Assembly (NCBI RefSeq): GCF_004364775.1
Contig: NZ_SOAL01000008.1
Span: 62,001 to 126,000 of the forward strand
DNA from: Comamonas sp. JUb58
Lineage (GTDB): Bacteria > Pseudomonadota > Gammaproteobacteria > Burkholderiales > Burkholderiaceae_C
Direction: 5' to 3'
Length of the DNA stretch: 64,000 nt
Position numbers and translations under genes: made by a program. The notes below the pieces were generated by a model. It ran no database searches. It was given only the letters and a program-made list of their open reading frames with translations, and had not been told where the DNA came from. This document shows positions 18,904 to 27,746 of this stretch, in pieces (the first letter of the stretch is position 1; the number at the start of each line of letters is the position of its first letter).

Positions 18904-19486
18904 GTCTGATGAGTCTAATATTTTTAATAGTTAAACTAATATATTTTTCAGAAATTCTCAGGATATCGAAATATCTATCGAGACATATGATGATATATTG
19001 AAAAGGTTAGCTGGAATCATGCAATTATATTTAATTGTCTAATGAATATATTTGAAATTGAATGTGGATAAATTTCTATTTGGTATGTCACATTTTGAAT
19101 ACGTGTGCTTAGACTTGTGCAGTGCTCCAAATATTGCATGTGAATCATTGGCCGATCGGGCTCTATAATTTGAAATTATTGATGATAATTTGTTTAGTAG
19201 GCAATCATACTCCTGTGATTCTCACAAATTTTTATGCGTAAGGGGGTTATTTATGCTGATTCTGAAATTCACTCTATGATCAGGGTTAATGTATTGCATT
19301 ATTAATCAGCACGATGCCCGGCGTGGAGTTGCGTCGAGGTTCAATCAGTTTTCAAGTGCTCAATTTCAATTTTGAAGCGCTCTCTCACTGGATGGGGTGC
19401 GGCGTCAACTTTTCAAGTGTCATTTGTTACGGGTCGAAGGATAAATCGATCATCAATTCGATCGTAGTCGTAACTATGGACTAGTC
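18904..19486. other. AT-rich non-coding region behind nuclease island
   Basis: About 580 bases with strong AT bias, probably the promoter region of the leftward nuclease genes and a remnant of acquired DNA. A 56-codon frame exists at 19314-19484 on the plus strand, starting MPGVELRRGS, without a ribosome site; I do not support it as a gene. No RNA gene was recognised. Composition returns to GC-rich near 19490. Confidence 0.4.
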
Positions 19487-19591
19487 TCACCAGCATTGCA
19501 TCCTAGCCCCGCCATGAGGAAAAGTAGAGGCATAGGCCATGCCGCTGAGAAATACGACCAGCGAACACCCAACCATACAGCTCTTGAGCAT
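19487..19591 (-). pseudogene. Possible fragment or small exported peptide
   Basis: A 34-codon frame beginning MLKSCMVGCSLVVFLSGMAY and looking like a signal peptide with an AYAS cleavage site, then stopping after a short tail (FPHGGARMQCW). It could be the 5' remnant of a truncated secreted-protein gene at the island edge, with a mobile element 74 bases upstream. No clear ribosome site. Low confidence. Confidence 0.25.
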
Positions 19592-19664
19592 CGTCCACAC
19601 CTTGGAAAAAACATGGGCATGTTGTTGCCCGAAGCCCGAATGGGATTTCAAGCGATGACTGTCG

Positions 19665-19823
19665 GGACCCTCTGCAAAACTCCCTGCCGTGGTCTGAACG
19701 CGGGCTCGGGCGATCCGCTGCGTTGTCTTTCTTGTCAATAGCTCGCTATTGACTGCAAAAGACGCCTTGCGCCTCATCCCGATCCGCGTCCATCCCGCTT
19801 GGCGAGGGTTTTGCAGAGCATCC
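19665..19823 (+). mobile_element. MITE-like element, copy B
   Basis: A 159-bp copy of the same element, in the same orientation as copy C and opposite to copy A. Ends GGACCCTCTGCAAAAC and complement of GGATGCTCTGCAAAAC; flanked by GTCG and CTCG (3 of 4 matching). It lies between the AT-rich nuclease island and the dynamin-like GTPase genes, 48 bases past the stop of the downstream GTPase. Confidence 0.8.
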
Positions 19824-19871
19824 CTCGGTACCTGGACAGGAGAGATGTGGGAGATTTGAGGCCGTTTGCAG

Positions 19872-21398
19872 TCAGGCCCTCAGCGCTGCGCCTAACGCCT
19901 GCAGACCCTGCGCGCACTGCCGCAAGTGCGCCCGCATCTTCTCGGTTTGCAACAGCACGGGTTCCAGCGCATGGCTGCAAGCATCCACCGCAGCAGCAAA
20001 CGCAGCCTCCATCTGCACGCGCACAGCATTTTGCAAAGCCGCGTAGAGCGCATCAGGGCCAGCGATAGCCGCTGGCAGCACCACAGCAGCGGCTTCCGTT
20101 GGCAGCACAGGCAACACATAGCCACCCAGATTCCCACGCAGCTGCTCACTGATCTCTGCTCGCACCAGCGCAGTAACCTCAGCAGACAACACAGGCAACT
20201 GGTCCGCATATTCCTCCAGCAACCCCGGCAGCGCAGGAATGGCCTGGCGCCAAGCGGCGCGCAGCATGGCAGCCTTGCTTTGCTGCAGCCGCTCTTGCTC
20301 CTGGGCCAAGGCCCGTTGCAGGTCTTGCAGCTTGGGCAGCAACTCGGCGTCGATAGCGCCTTGTACGTTTTCTTCCAGGTGGTGCAGCAGCACTTCGGCC
20401 GGTTTGCGCTGTTTATAGGCCTGGGCGGGGGCCAGTACCTCGGTGATGGCGGTGTAGAGGCGCAGCAGGCCGGCGTCGGCCAGCGCGTCGGGGCCTGGCT
20501 GGCTGCGTGCGGCGTGAACGGAGATGGAGACGGGGTGCTTCAGCACCGACACATCAATGCCCAGCTGGCGCAGCTTGTCCTGGGCGCGTGTCTGCACGTC
20601 GGCCTCTTGCAGCGCGCGGTTGGCTGGAGTTTTGTTGCGCAGGCATTTTTGGATCTCGCCGTCCACCTCGTCTTCTTCGATCAGGTCGCTGCGGGTGATG
20701 ACCGGCAGCAAGGGCTTGTTGCGGCGCAGTTCCCGGGCGAGTTCGTCCAGCTCTTGCACCTGGCCGGGGGAGGTGGAGCTGCTGAGCCAGAGCAGGCCGT
20801 CGGCGCTTTCGGTAAAGCGCTGGGTCAGCGCGGCGTTCTCGGGGGTGACGGAGTGCAGGCCGGGGGTGTCCAGCAAGACCAGGCCATTGCCCAGGCACAG
20901 GCCTTGCAGCCGTGCTGTGGTTTCGGTGGCGCCTTCGCGCAGGGGCTCGTCGCTTTCCACCATGGCCCCGTCTGCCAGGTGGAAAAAGCGCACTGGCTGG
21001 CCCTGCGCGGCAAAGCGCTCGGCCAGAAAGTTGCAGAGCGAGCTTTTGCCGGCATTGAACTTGCCAAACACCAGCAGGATCACGCGTTGCTCAAAATCCT
21101 GGGCCAGGCTGCGTGCGGGCTGCAGCGCAGACCATTGCTGCGCCCAGCGCGCCTGCAGATCCTGGCATTGCTGGTGGATGGCCTGGGTTTGTTGTGCCAG
21201 CGGGTGGCTGGGTTGCAAGCCGGGTGTTGGCGCCAGGGGGCTGCCCAAGCCTTGTTGCAGCTGGGTTTGCCAGGTTTGCAGCTGTTGCAGCTGGGAATGC
21301 AGTCGCGCCATCCCGGCCTGATCGTTGGAAGTGGCGGGCTCGGCTGAGCCACCACCCGCATGGGCCAGAAACTGCTGCTCGCCGGCCATGGCATTCAT
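19872..21398 (-). CDS. Dynamin-like GTPase, partner 2
   Basis: A 508-residue large GTPase. G1 GKFNAGKSS at residues 112-120, G3 DTPGL at 177-181 and G4 TRSD at 235-238 are clear, and the region 330-508 is long alpha-helical and charged as in bacterial dynamin-like proteins. The first 100 residues are Gln-rich coiled-coil-like. Its ATG overlaps the stop of the preceding GTPase gene as ATGA (21395-21398), so both are co-translated. Paired dynamin-like proteins typically assemble as hetero-oligomers that remodel or fuse inner membranes; some bacterial dynamins help against phage lysis. No direct evidence of function here. G/C content matches the host, unlike the adjacent nuclease island. Confidence 0.8.
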   Translation of the reverse strand: MNAMAGEQQFLAHAGGGSAEPATSNDQAGMARLHSQLQQLQTWQTQLQQGLGSPLAPTPGLQPSHPLAQQTQAIHQQCQDLQARWAQQWSALQPARSLAQDFEQRVILLVFGKFNAGKSSLCNFLAERFAAQGQPVRFFHLADGAMVESDEPLREGATETTARLQGLCLGNGLVLLDTPGLHSVTPENAALTQRFTESADGLLWLSSSTSPGQVQELDELARELRRNKPLLPVITRSDLIEEDEVDGEIQKCLRNKTPANRALQEADVQTRAQDKLRQLGIDVSVLKHPVSISVHAARSQPGPDALADAGLLRLYTAITEVLAPAQAYKQRKPAEVLLHHLEENVQGAIDAELLPKLQDLQRALAQEQERLQQSKAAMLRAAWRQAIPALPGLLEEYADQLPVLSAEVTALVRAEISEQLRGNLGGYVLPVLPTEAAAVVLPAAIAGPDALYAALQNAVRVQMEAAFAAAVDACSHALEPVLLQTEKMRAHLRQCAQGLQALGAALRA

Positions 21399-22666
21399 GC
21401 GGCGGTCTCCAGTGCTTCCAGCGCGCTAAAGGCAGCCAACGCTTGGGCGCTGGCTTGCACCTGGGCTTCTTGGTTGGCCATGCGCTGCACCAAGGCCTGG
21501 CGGTCGGCGGACAGCTCAAAGTAGCGCGTAAAGGCCTGCGCCAGTGCGCCGCGCCCGGCGGCTTCGCAAAACAGGCGGCGCAGGTCCTGGCGGTATTTCA
21601 CCGAGACGCCCATGACGGCGACCATCACGCTGTCCAGGCTCTTGACCTGGGTCTGTTGTTCCAGCGGCAGTTCCACCACGCCATGCTTGGTCAGGATGGC
21701 GCTGATGCTGATGCAAGCTTTGGAATAGGCGACCTGCAGGCGGTTGCGCTCCAGCTTGCCGGGCGTCATCTTGAACTGGTCGGCAAAGCTGTCGGGCGTG
21801 AGCGAATGGTCCGGCCCTGGCACATCGAGCACGGCCTGGATGTCCTGGCCGGTCTTGTCTTGCACGGCGGCCAGGTCGCTCGCAAAGCGCTGGCCTTGCT
21901 CTGCCTGCAGCTGGCGCAGCTGGGCCAGGCCTTGTTGGCGGTCGGCATGCAGGGTATGGAGCTGGCTGCGAATCTCCTGCAGCAGCAGGGCTTTCTCATG
22001 GCTGCGCGCCTGGGGCACCTGGGCGAGGGCTTGCTTGAGGGTCTGCTGCAGCGCCGGGATGCCGCTTTTTTCCAGCAGCAGTTTCTTGGCGCCATCCACG
22101 CCCTGGCGGTAGCGGGTGGACGAGACGGCCAGCCACATCTGGCCAGTGGCCTGCGCGGCGATGGCGCCGTTCACCTGCTGCTGGGCGGCATCGTCGGACA
22201 GTTGGTCGATCTGGGTGAGCACGCACAGCGTTTGGCGCTGGGTGCGCTCGGCATCGGCGTGCAGCGCCTGCAGCAGGCTGCGCTCGCGGGCATCGAGCTC
22301 GCCTTCCTTGGCGGCATGCACAAACAGGCGGATGTCGGACTCCAGCCAGGTGGCGCGGTGCGCGTGGTCGTCGTCGGCCTGGTCCACATCGGCATCCAGC
22401 CCCGGTGCGTCGAGCCAGCGCACCTGGTCATGCACATGGCCGGACAGGGCCAGGGTCTCGCGCCGGTCGGCCACGGCAAAGGTGGGGCTGCCGATCAGCT
22501 CATTGAGCAGGCGGCTCTTGCCGTGGTTGTACTTGCCCACCACGGTGACGACGGGCTGCAGGCCGCGCTCGGCCAGCACGCGCAGGCGCGCCAGATCCTG
22601 CCTGCGCTGGGGCAGCACGGCGCCAATGGCCTGCTCGGCATGGCTGCGGGTGTCGTTGAGGTTCAT
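21395..22666 (-). CDS. Dynamin-like GTPase, partner 1
   Basis: A 423-residue GTPase, first of the pair. G1 GKYNHGKSR at residues 44-52, G3 DAPGL at 86-90 and G4 TQID at 151-154 are present; after about residue 200 the protein is helical with Gln/Ala-rich heptads. The His inside the P-loop (GKYNHGKS) is shared by one branch of bacterial dynamin-like proteins. No signal peptide. Stop and partner start overlap by four bases. It begins 37 bases downstream of the Bug-protein gene stop, so read-through from the benzoate operon is possible, but function is probably unrelated. Expected location is the cytosolic face of the inner membrane. Confidence 0.8.
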   Translation of the reverse strand: MNLNDTRSHAEQAIGAVLPQRRQDLARLRVLAERGLQPVVTVVGKYNHGKSRLLNELIGSPTFAVADRRETLALSGHVHDQVRWLDAPGLDADVDQADDDHAHRATWLESDIRLFVHAAKEGELDARERSLLQALHADAERTQRQTLCVLTQIDQLSDDAAQQQVNGAIAAQATGQMWLAVSSTRYRQGVDGAKKLLLEKSGIPALQQTLKQALAQVPQARSHEKALLLQEIRSQLHTLHADRQQGLAQLRQLQAEQGQRFASDLAAVQDKTGQDIQAVLDVPGPDHSLTPDSFADQFKMTPGKLERNRLQVAYSKACISISAILTKHGVVELPLEQQTQVKSLDSVMVAVMGVSVKYRQDLRRLFCEAAGRGALAQAFTRYFELSADRQALVQRMANQEAQVQASAQALAAFSALEALETAA

Positions 22667-22703
22667 GGGGTTGGCCCTTGTTATCCGTTGCCAGGCTGCG
22701 GCA

Positions 22704-23684
22704 TCAATCCAGGTGGATGCCGCGTTCTTTGATCAGCTTGCCCCAGCGCGCCAACTCCTGCTGCAGGTGCGTGGCCAGTGCCTGGGGCGTGCTGCCAATG
22801 GGCTCGGCGCCCACGCTTTCGAGCTTTTTGAGGGTATCGGGCTGCTGCATCGCGCCGTTGAGCACCTGGTTGAGCCGGGCCACCACCTGGGGCGGTGTGC
22901 CGGCGGGCGCAAACACCGCAAACCAGGGCGATACCTCGTAGCCGGGCAGGCCGGCTTCGGCAATCGTGGGCACATCGGGCAGCGCGGAGGAGCGCTTGGC
23001 CGTGGTTACGCCCAGCGCGCGCAGCTTGCCCGACTGGATATGGGGCCGCGCCGAGGTGATGCTGTCAAACATCAGATCGACCTGGCCGCCCAGCATGTCG
23101 GTGATGGCCGGGCCGCTGCCTTTGTAGGGCACATGCATCAGCTCCACCCCGGCGGTGGAGGCAAACACCTCACCCGCCAGGTGGATGGAGGTGCCGTTGC
23201 CAGCGGATGCATAGCTGAGCTTGCAGGGGTTGCGGCGTGCATGGGCCAACACATCCTGCACCGCCTTGTCGGGGCTGCGGGCGGCATTGACCACCAGCAC
23301 ATTGGGCACCACCGCCAGCAGGCTTATGGGCGCAAAGTCCTTGACTGGGTCGTAGGCCAGCTTGGCATACAGCGCCGGGTTGGTGGCCATGCCGATCGAG
23401 GTGATCATGATGGTGTAGCCGTCGGCAGGCTGCTTGGCGACATAGTCGGCGCCAATATTGCCGCCGGCGCCGGGCCGGTTCTCGATCACAAAGGGCTGGC
23501 CCAGCTCGCGCGCGGCCCTATCCCCCAAGGTGCGGGCAATCACATCCATCGCGCCACCGGGCGGAAAGGGCACCACCCATTTGATGGGCTTGGCCGGCCA
23601 GGCGGCATCGGGTTGCGCCATCGCGGCGCCTGGCAGCGCCAGAGCTGCCAGCAGCAGGGCTAGGGTTCGCCGTTGCATCGTCAT
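22704..23684 (-). CDS. Bug/TctC-family periplasmic solute-binding protein
   Basis: A 326-residue Bug protein, the extracytoplasmic receptor type expanded in Burkholderiales. N-terminal signal peptide (LALLLAALALPGAAMAQ), then KWVVPFPPGGAMD, the GAGGNIG segment after ENRPG, VPYKGSGPA and the closing LPDVPTIAEAGLPGYE motif all fit. No TctA/TctB membrane genes are adjacent, as for most Bug proteins. It is the last gene of the ben-cat operon, 18 bases after catC, so it probably binds benzoate or a related carboxylate, or serves as a sensor. That ligand is inference from location. Confidence 0.9.
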   Translation of the reverse strand: MTMQRRTLALLLAALALPGAAMAQPDAAWPAKPIKWVVPFPPGGAMDVIARTLGDRAARELGQPFVIENRPGAGGNIGADYVAKQPADGYTIMITSIGMATNPALYAKLAYDPVKDFAPISLLAVVPNVLVVNAARSPDKAVQDVLAHARRNPCKLSYASAGNGTSIHLAGEVFASTAGVELMHVPYKGSGPAITDMLGGQVDLMFDSITSARPHIQSGKLRALGVTTAKRSSALPDVPTIAEAGLPGYEVSPWFAVFAPAGTPPQVVARLNQVLNGAMQQPDTLKKLESVGAEPIGSTPQALATHLQQELARWGKLIKERGIHLD

Positions 23685-23702
23685 CTGCTTTTGCCTGTCT
23701 GC

Positions 23703-23981
23703 TTATCGGATGGAAGAGGGGTGCTTGGCCAGTGGCGTCACTGTGATCTGCATGTAGGGGAACAGCGGCAGCTGGCTCAGCGTGTTGTGCAGCTCGTCGT
23801 TGCTGGCCACATCGAAGACGCTGTAGTTGGCGTACTCGCCCACCACGCGCCACAGGTGCGGCCATTGTCCGGATTCCTGCAGCTGCTGCGAATAGGCTTT
23901 TTCCGCAGCCTTGATGCGCGCGGCCTCTTCGGCGGGCACGCTGGCGGGGATGTTGACGACCATATGGACAAGATAGAGCAT
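23703..23981 (-). CDS. catC: Muconolactone delta-isomerase
   Basis: A 92-residue protein matching CatC in length and sequence pattern (MLYLVHMVVNIP start, LWRVVGEYANYSVFDV core, LPLFPYMQITVTPLAKHPS end). It isomerises muconolactone to 3-oxoadipate enol-lactone in the catechol ortho-cleavage branch, working as a cytosolic oligomer. It lies 21 bases after the transporter gene and 18 before the Bug-protein gene. It is separated from catB by eight genes, an uncommon order, though all are in one leftward run. The next step (enol-lactonase, CoA transferase, thiolase) is not in the window. Confidence 0.95.
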   Translation of the reverse strand: MLYLVHMVVNIPASVPAEEAARIKAAEKAYSQQLQESGQWPHLWRVVGEYANYSVFDVASNDELHNTLSQLPLFPYMQITVTPLAKHPSSIR

Positions 23982-24002
23982 GGGTTTTTTCCTAAGACGG
24001 GA

Positions 24003-25352
24003 TCAGACGGCGGGGCGAACGGCAGCAGCGACGACTTGGGGCGCCTCTTGCTTGCCACGGTAGTAAAGGATGAAGAAGCCGATGGCGAACGCCGCCACCA
24101 GGCCCGGTACGGCAAACACCAGGAAGTTCATCTGCAGCGGCAGCGCTGCGGCCATCAGCCAGCCGCCCAGCAGCGGGCCCACAATGGCGCCGGTGCGCCC
24201 CACACCCGAGGCCCAGCCCAGGCCGGTGGAGCGGATGGCCTGCGGGTAGAACTGGGCGGTATTGGCATACAGCAAGATCTGCGTGCCAATGGTGGTGGCG
24301 CCGGCAATGGCGATCAGCAGGTAGAGCACCGGCATGGGGCTGTTGAAGCCCAGCAGCGCGATGGCCACGGTGCCCAGCGCAAAGAAGGCCAGCACCACCT
24401 TGGGCAGGCTGAAGCGGTCACCCAGCCAGCCGCCGGCAATGGCGCCGACGACGCCGCCAAAGTTCAGCATCAGCAGGAACGACAGGCTCGATCCCAGGCT
24501 GTAGCCGGCCGTCGCCATCAGCTTGGGCAGCCAGGAGCCCAGCGCATACACCATCAGCAGGCAGCAGAAGAAGGACAGCCAGATCATGAAGGTGCCCATG
24601 GCGCGGCCCTTGAGGAACAGATCGAGCATGGGCACGCCGGCGCCCTTGGCTTCGGTCTGCAGCAGCTGTACATCGCTGCCCATGGCCACATCGGGCGCTA
24701 CCTGCGACAGCATCTGCCGCGCCTTGGCCTGCTGGCCCTGGCGCAGCAAAAATCCCACCGACTCGGGCAGCTTCCACAAGATCAGCGGCAGCAGCACCAG
24801 CGGCAGGGCTGCGGCAAAGAACATGGACTGCCAGCCAAAGCGCGGCAGCATGTAGATGCCCAGGCCCGCGCAGAGCACACCGCCCAGCGAATAGCCGCTG
24901 AACATCAGCGCCACCAGGGTGCTGCGGGCGCGCTTGGGCGCGTACTCGTTGATGAGGGCCACGGCATTGGGCATCAGGCCGCCGCAGCCCAAGCCGGCGA
25001 TAAAGCGGAAGATGCCAAACTCGGTGGGCGAGGTGGCAAAGCCGCTCATGAAGGTGGCGATACTGAACAGCACAAAGCTGATGGCCACGCCCTTTTTGCG
25101 GCCGATGCGGTCGGCCAGCGGGCCAAAGATGAAGGCGCCGAACATCATGCCGAACAGCGCATAGCTGCCCAAGGCACCGGCCTGCACGGGCGAGAGGCTC
25201 CACTCCTTCATCAGCACGGGCAGCACGGCGCCGTAGATGAACAGGTCATAGCCATCAAACACCAGCAGCAAGCCGCATAGCAGGGTGACCATCCAGTGGA
25301 AGCGCGTAAAGCGGGCGTTGTCTATGACCTGGTTGACGTCCAAGGTTTTCAT
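24003..25352 (-). CDS. benK: MFS benzoate transporter, AAHS family
   Basis: A 449-residue, 12-helix major facilitator of the aromatic acid:H+ symporter family. The diagnostic acidic motif DGYDLFIYG in the first helix (from residue 33), the loop 2-3 motif GPLADRIGRKKG and a second-half counterpart GGWLGDRFSLPK are present. It is placed between the RidA-like gene and catC in the benzoate operon, so benzoate import is the most likely role. The paralogue PcaK (4-hydroxybenzoate) has the same motifs; only context favours BenK. Confidence 0.85.
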   Translation of the reverse strand: MKTLDVNQVIDNARFTRFHWMVTLLCGLLLVFDGYDLFIYGAVLPVLMKEWSLSPVQAGALGSYALFGMMFGAFIFGPLADRIGRKKGVAISFVLFSIATFMSGFATSPTEFGIFRFIAGLGCGGLMPNAVALINEYAPKRARSTLVALMFSGYSLGGVLCAGLGIYMLPRFGWQSMFFAAALPLVLLPLILWKLPESVGFLLRQGQQAKARQMLSQVAPDVAMGSDVQLLQTEAKGAGVPMLDLFLKGRAMGTFMIWLSFFCCLLMVYALGSWLPKLMATAGYSLGSSLSFLLMLNFGGVVGAIAGGWLGDRFSLPKVVLAFFALGTVAIALLGFNSPMPVLYLLIAIAGATTIGTQILLYANTAQFYPQAIRSTGLGWASGVGRTGAIVGPLLGGWLMAAALPLQMNFLVFAVPGLVAAFAIGFFILYYRGKQEAPQVVAAAVRPAV

Positions 25353-25382
25353 CTCTGTCTCCTTTTATAGGGGCTGGGTTGT

Positions 25383-25799
25383 TCAGCCCGGTTTGGCTTC
25401 ATGGGCCGGTATCACTGCAATGGCCTTGATCTCCACGATGTAGCCGGGCGCGCCGCCCAGCATGTGTGCGCCCACCGCCGTCCAGGCGGGAAGCGGGTGG
25501 CTGTGCAAAAAGCGGTTGCGCACCTGCATGAACAAGGGCAGGTCGCGCATATCGGTGTGAAAGCTGGTCAGATCAACCACATCGGCCAGGCTGGCGCCTG
25601 CGGCCTCCAGCACCAACTGCAGGTTGGCAAAGGCCTGCGTGATCTGGGCTTCGCGGTCTTCGACCAGTTGCAGGTCGGGCCTGCGACCGATCTGGCCGGA
25701 TACATAGACGGTGTTACCGACCCGGATGGCCGGTGCGTAGCCGATCTGCTCGTACACCGCCTCCATGCCGGGCGGAACAATGGCTTGGCGATCAGTCAT
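25383..25799 (-). CDS. RidA/YjgF-family protein
   Basis: A 138-residue RidA-family protein (YVSGQIG near the N-terminus, later the conserved AWTAVGAHML and PGYIVEIKAIAVIP). The usual catalytic Arg of enamine/imine deaminases would be in the VRNRF or TAVGA region; here the typical C-terminal RVEIEA-like segment reads YIVEIKA with Lys instead of Glu/Arg pattern, so deaminase activity is uncertain. Located between benD and the transporter. Such proteins appear in several aromatic-degradation operons, perhaps handling reactive enol or imine intermediates; that role here is inference. Confidence 0.85.
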   Translation of the reverse strand: MTDRQAIVPPGMEAVYEQIGYAPAIRVGNTVYVSGQIGRRPDLQLVEDREAQITQAFANLQLVLEAAGASLADVVDLTSFHTDMRDLPLFMQVRNRFLHSHPLPAWTAVGAHMLGGAPGYIVEIKAIAVIPAHEAKPG

Positions 25800-25897
25800 G
25801 GTGTCTCCTGGGCCCGCGCATCGCCGCAGCTTTGCGGTGCTGCGCGGGCGCGGTTTTTCTTTTTTAGAGTGGGTAGGGCGGTTGGCGGCGGGTGTGC

Positions 25898-26695
25898 TCA
25901 GCCGTTGTCACCACCGGCCACGGGCAGCACCGCACCGGTGATGTAGGCCGCCTCGTCGGAGGCCAGGAAAAGGATCGGGCCGACCTGGTCATCGAGGCTG
26001 CCGTAGCGCTTGAAGTAGTTGGACTCGGTCACCTGCTGCACGGCCTCGCGCATCCAGGTCTGCTCCTGCGGGCTGTCGCCTGCGGCATTGCGCGGCACCC
26101 GCCGGGGTGGCGCATTGGTGCCGCCGGGGGCGGAGGCGACGACGCGGATGTTCTGTGGCGCGTATTCCATCGCCAGCGACTGCGTCAAGGCATTGACGCC
26201 ACCCTTGGCGGCCGAGTACGGCACCCGGCGAATGCCGCGTGTGGCGTTGGATGACACATTGACGATGGTGCCGCCGCCGCGTGCCAGCAGATGCGGCAGC
26301 ACGGCATGGCAGGCATACAGGGTAGGCATCAGCGAGCGGCGGATCTCCGCATCGATCTGTGCAGGCTCAAACTCGGCAAAAGGGCGCATGCGGATCGCGC
26401 CGCCCACGCCGTTGATGAGGATGTCGATGCCGCCAAACAGCTGCGCGGCCTGGGTCACGGCGGCCTGCGCGCCTTCGTAGGTTTCCAGGTCGGCCACCAG
26501 GCCAGCGGCATTGGGGCTGCCCGCCTCGGCCGCCACTTCGGCAATAAAGTCGGCCCGGTCGACCAACAGCACCTTGGCGCCTTCGGCCACGGCGCGCAGC
26601 GCCACACCCCGGCCAATGCCCTGGGCCGCGCCGGTCACCACCATCACCTTGCCGGCAAAGCGCTGGTAGCTTGCGGCTTGCAGGGGCGCGTTCAT
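25898..26695 (-). CDS. benD: Benzoate cis-diol dehydrogenase
   Basis: A 265-residue SDR: TGAAQGIG at residues 21-28, Ser149, Tyr160 and Lys164 (YSAAK), and a C-terminal ITGAVLPVAGGDNG. It oxidises and decarboxylates the dihydroxycyclohexadiene carboxylate made by BenABC to catechol with NAD+. The NNAG motif reads INGVGG, as in BenD-type enzymes. The ATG overlaps the benC stop by four bases (26692-26695), giving translational coupling. After it comes a 98-base gap, then the RidA-like gene. Confidence 0.94.
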   Translation of the reverse strand: MNAPLQAASYQRFAGKVMVVTGAAQGIGRGVALRAVAEGAKVLLVDRADFIAEVAAEAGSPNAAGLVADLETYEGAQAAVTQAAQLFGGIDILINGVGGAIRMRPFAEFEPAQIDAEIRRSLMPTLYACHAVLPHLLARGGGTIVNVSSNATRGIRRVPYSAAKGGVNALTQSLAMEYAPQNIRVVASAPGGTNAPPRRVPRNAAGDSPQEQTWMREAVQQVTESNYFKRYGSLDDQVGPILFLASDEAAYITGAVLPVAGGDNG

Positions 26696-27729
26696 GCCAG
26701 GGCCTCCGCCACGGCGGCCACCGGCTGGGTGGGCGTGAACTTTTCGTAATGGAAGTTGGCGGGCACTATGCCTTCGGCCTTGAAATGCTTTTGCACCGCA
26801 TCCACCATGGGCGGCGGGCCGCAGAGGTAGACATCGACATTGCCGCCATGCAGCGCCTGGGCGGGCAGGTGGTGGGTGACATAGCCCTGGCGCTCATGCC
26901 CGGTTTGCGGGTCGGCCACGCAGGTGCTGAAGGTAAAGCCCGGGATCTGCAGCGCATAGGCCTGCAGGCGCTCGACCAGCACCAGGTCCGCATCGCGGGT
27001 GACGCCATAGACCATGTGGATGGGCTGGGTTGCTCCGTTGCGGGCCAGCACCTCCAGCATCGACAGAAAGGGCGCCAGGCCGGTGCCGCCCGCCAAGAAC
27101 AGCAGCGGCCGCGTGACTGCGCGCAGGTAAAAGCTGCCCAGCGGCCCGGTCATCTGCAGCGGCTCGCCCTGGCTGGCGCCCTGGAGCCAGCTGCTCATCA
27201 GGCCGCCGGGCACCTGCTTGATCAGAAAGGTCATGCGGCCATCGGCGGGTGCGGAGCTGAACGAATAGGAGCGGTGCTGGCTGCTGCCCGGCACGCCGAT
27301 ATTGACGTACTGGCCCGGCAAAAACGCGGGTGCGGCCTCCGCCACATCCAGCACCAGCTCATAGGCGGCATCGCCAAAGGGCTGCACGGCGCTCACCGTG
27401 GCGTTGAACTGGCTGGTGCCGGTCTTGCAGGCGGTGGAGGGTACCGGCACGGCGATCACGCAGTCGGACTGGGGCACCATCTGGCAGGTGAGCACCAGGC
27501 CTTGGCCTGCCTCGTCTTCGGTCAGCGCGTCGTCGATGTAGTCGTCGCCCAGGTCGTAGGTGCCGCTTTCGGCCTTGCACTTGCAGGTGCCGCAGACGCC
27601 GTCCGAGCAGTCCATCGGCAGGTTGATGCGGTTGCGGAAGGCGGCATCCAGCACTTTTTCGTGGGCGCCGCAGTCCACAAAGCGGGTGACCCCGTCCTCA
27701 AAGTTCAGGGCAATGCGATAGCTGTTCAT
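26692..27729 (-). CDS. benC: Benzoate 1,2-dioxygenase reductase component
   Basis: A 345-residue flavo-iron-sulfur reductase that passes electrons from NADH to BenAB. The N-terminal plant-type [2Fe-2S] domain has Cys41, Cys46, Cys49 and Cys81. Then come FAD-binding RSYSFSSAP, the NADH-binding FLAGGTGLAPFLSML and the terminal CGPPPMVDA. This domain order (ferredoxin, FAD, NAD) and length match BenC/XylZ. It follows benB by 17 bases and overlaps benD by four. Confidence 0.96.
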   Translation of the reverse strand: MNSYRIALNFEDGVTRFVDCGAHEKVLDAAFRNRINLPMDCSDGVCGTCKCKAESGTYDLGDDYIDDALTEDEAGQGLVLTCQMVPQSDCVIAVPVPSTACKTGTSQFNATVSAVQPFGDAAYELVLDVAEAAPAFLPGQYVNIGVPGSSQHRSYSFSSAPADGRMTFLIKQVPGGLMSSWLQGASQGEPLQMTGPLGSFYLRAVTRPLLFLAGGTGLAPFLSMLEVLARNGATQPIHMVYGVTRDADLVLVERLQAYALQIPGFTFSTCVADPQTGHERQGYVTHHLPAQALHGGNVDVYLCGPPPMVDAVQKHFKAEGIVPANFHYEKFTPTQPVAAVAEALA

Positions 27730-27746
27730 GGTGGTCTCCTGGCGTG

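Noticed and set aside
19314-19484. 56-codon plus-strand frame in the AT-rich gap
   Set aside because: No ribosome site, no recognisable family, and the region is compositionally erratic.
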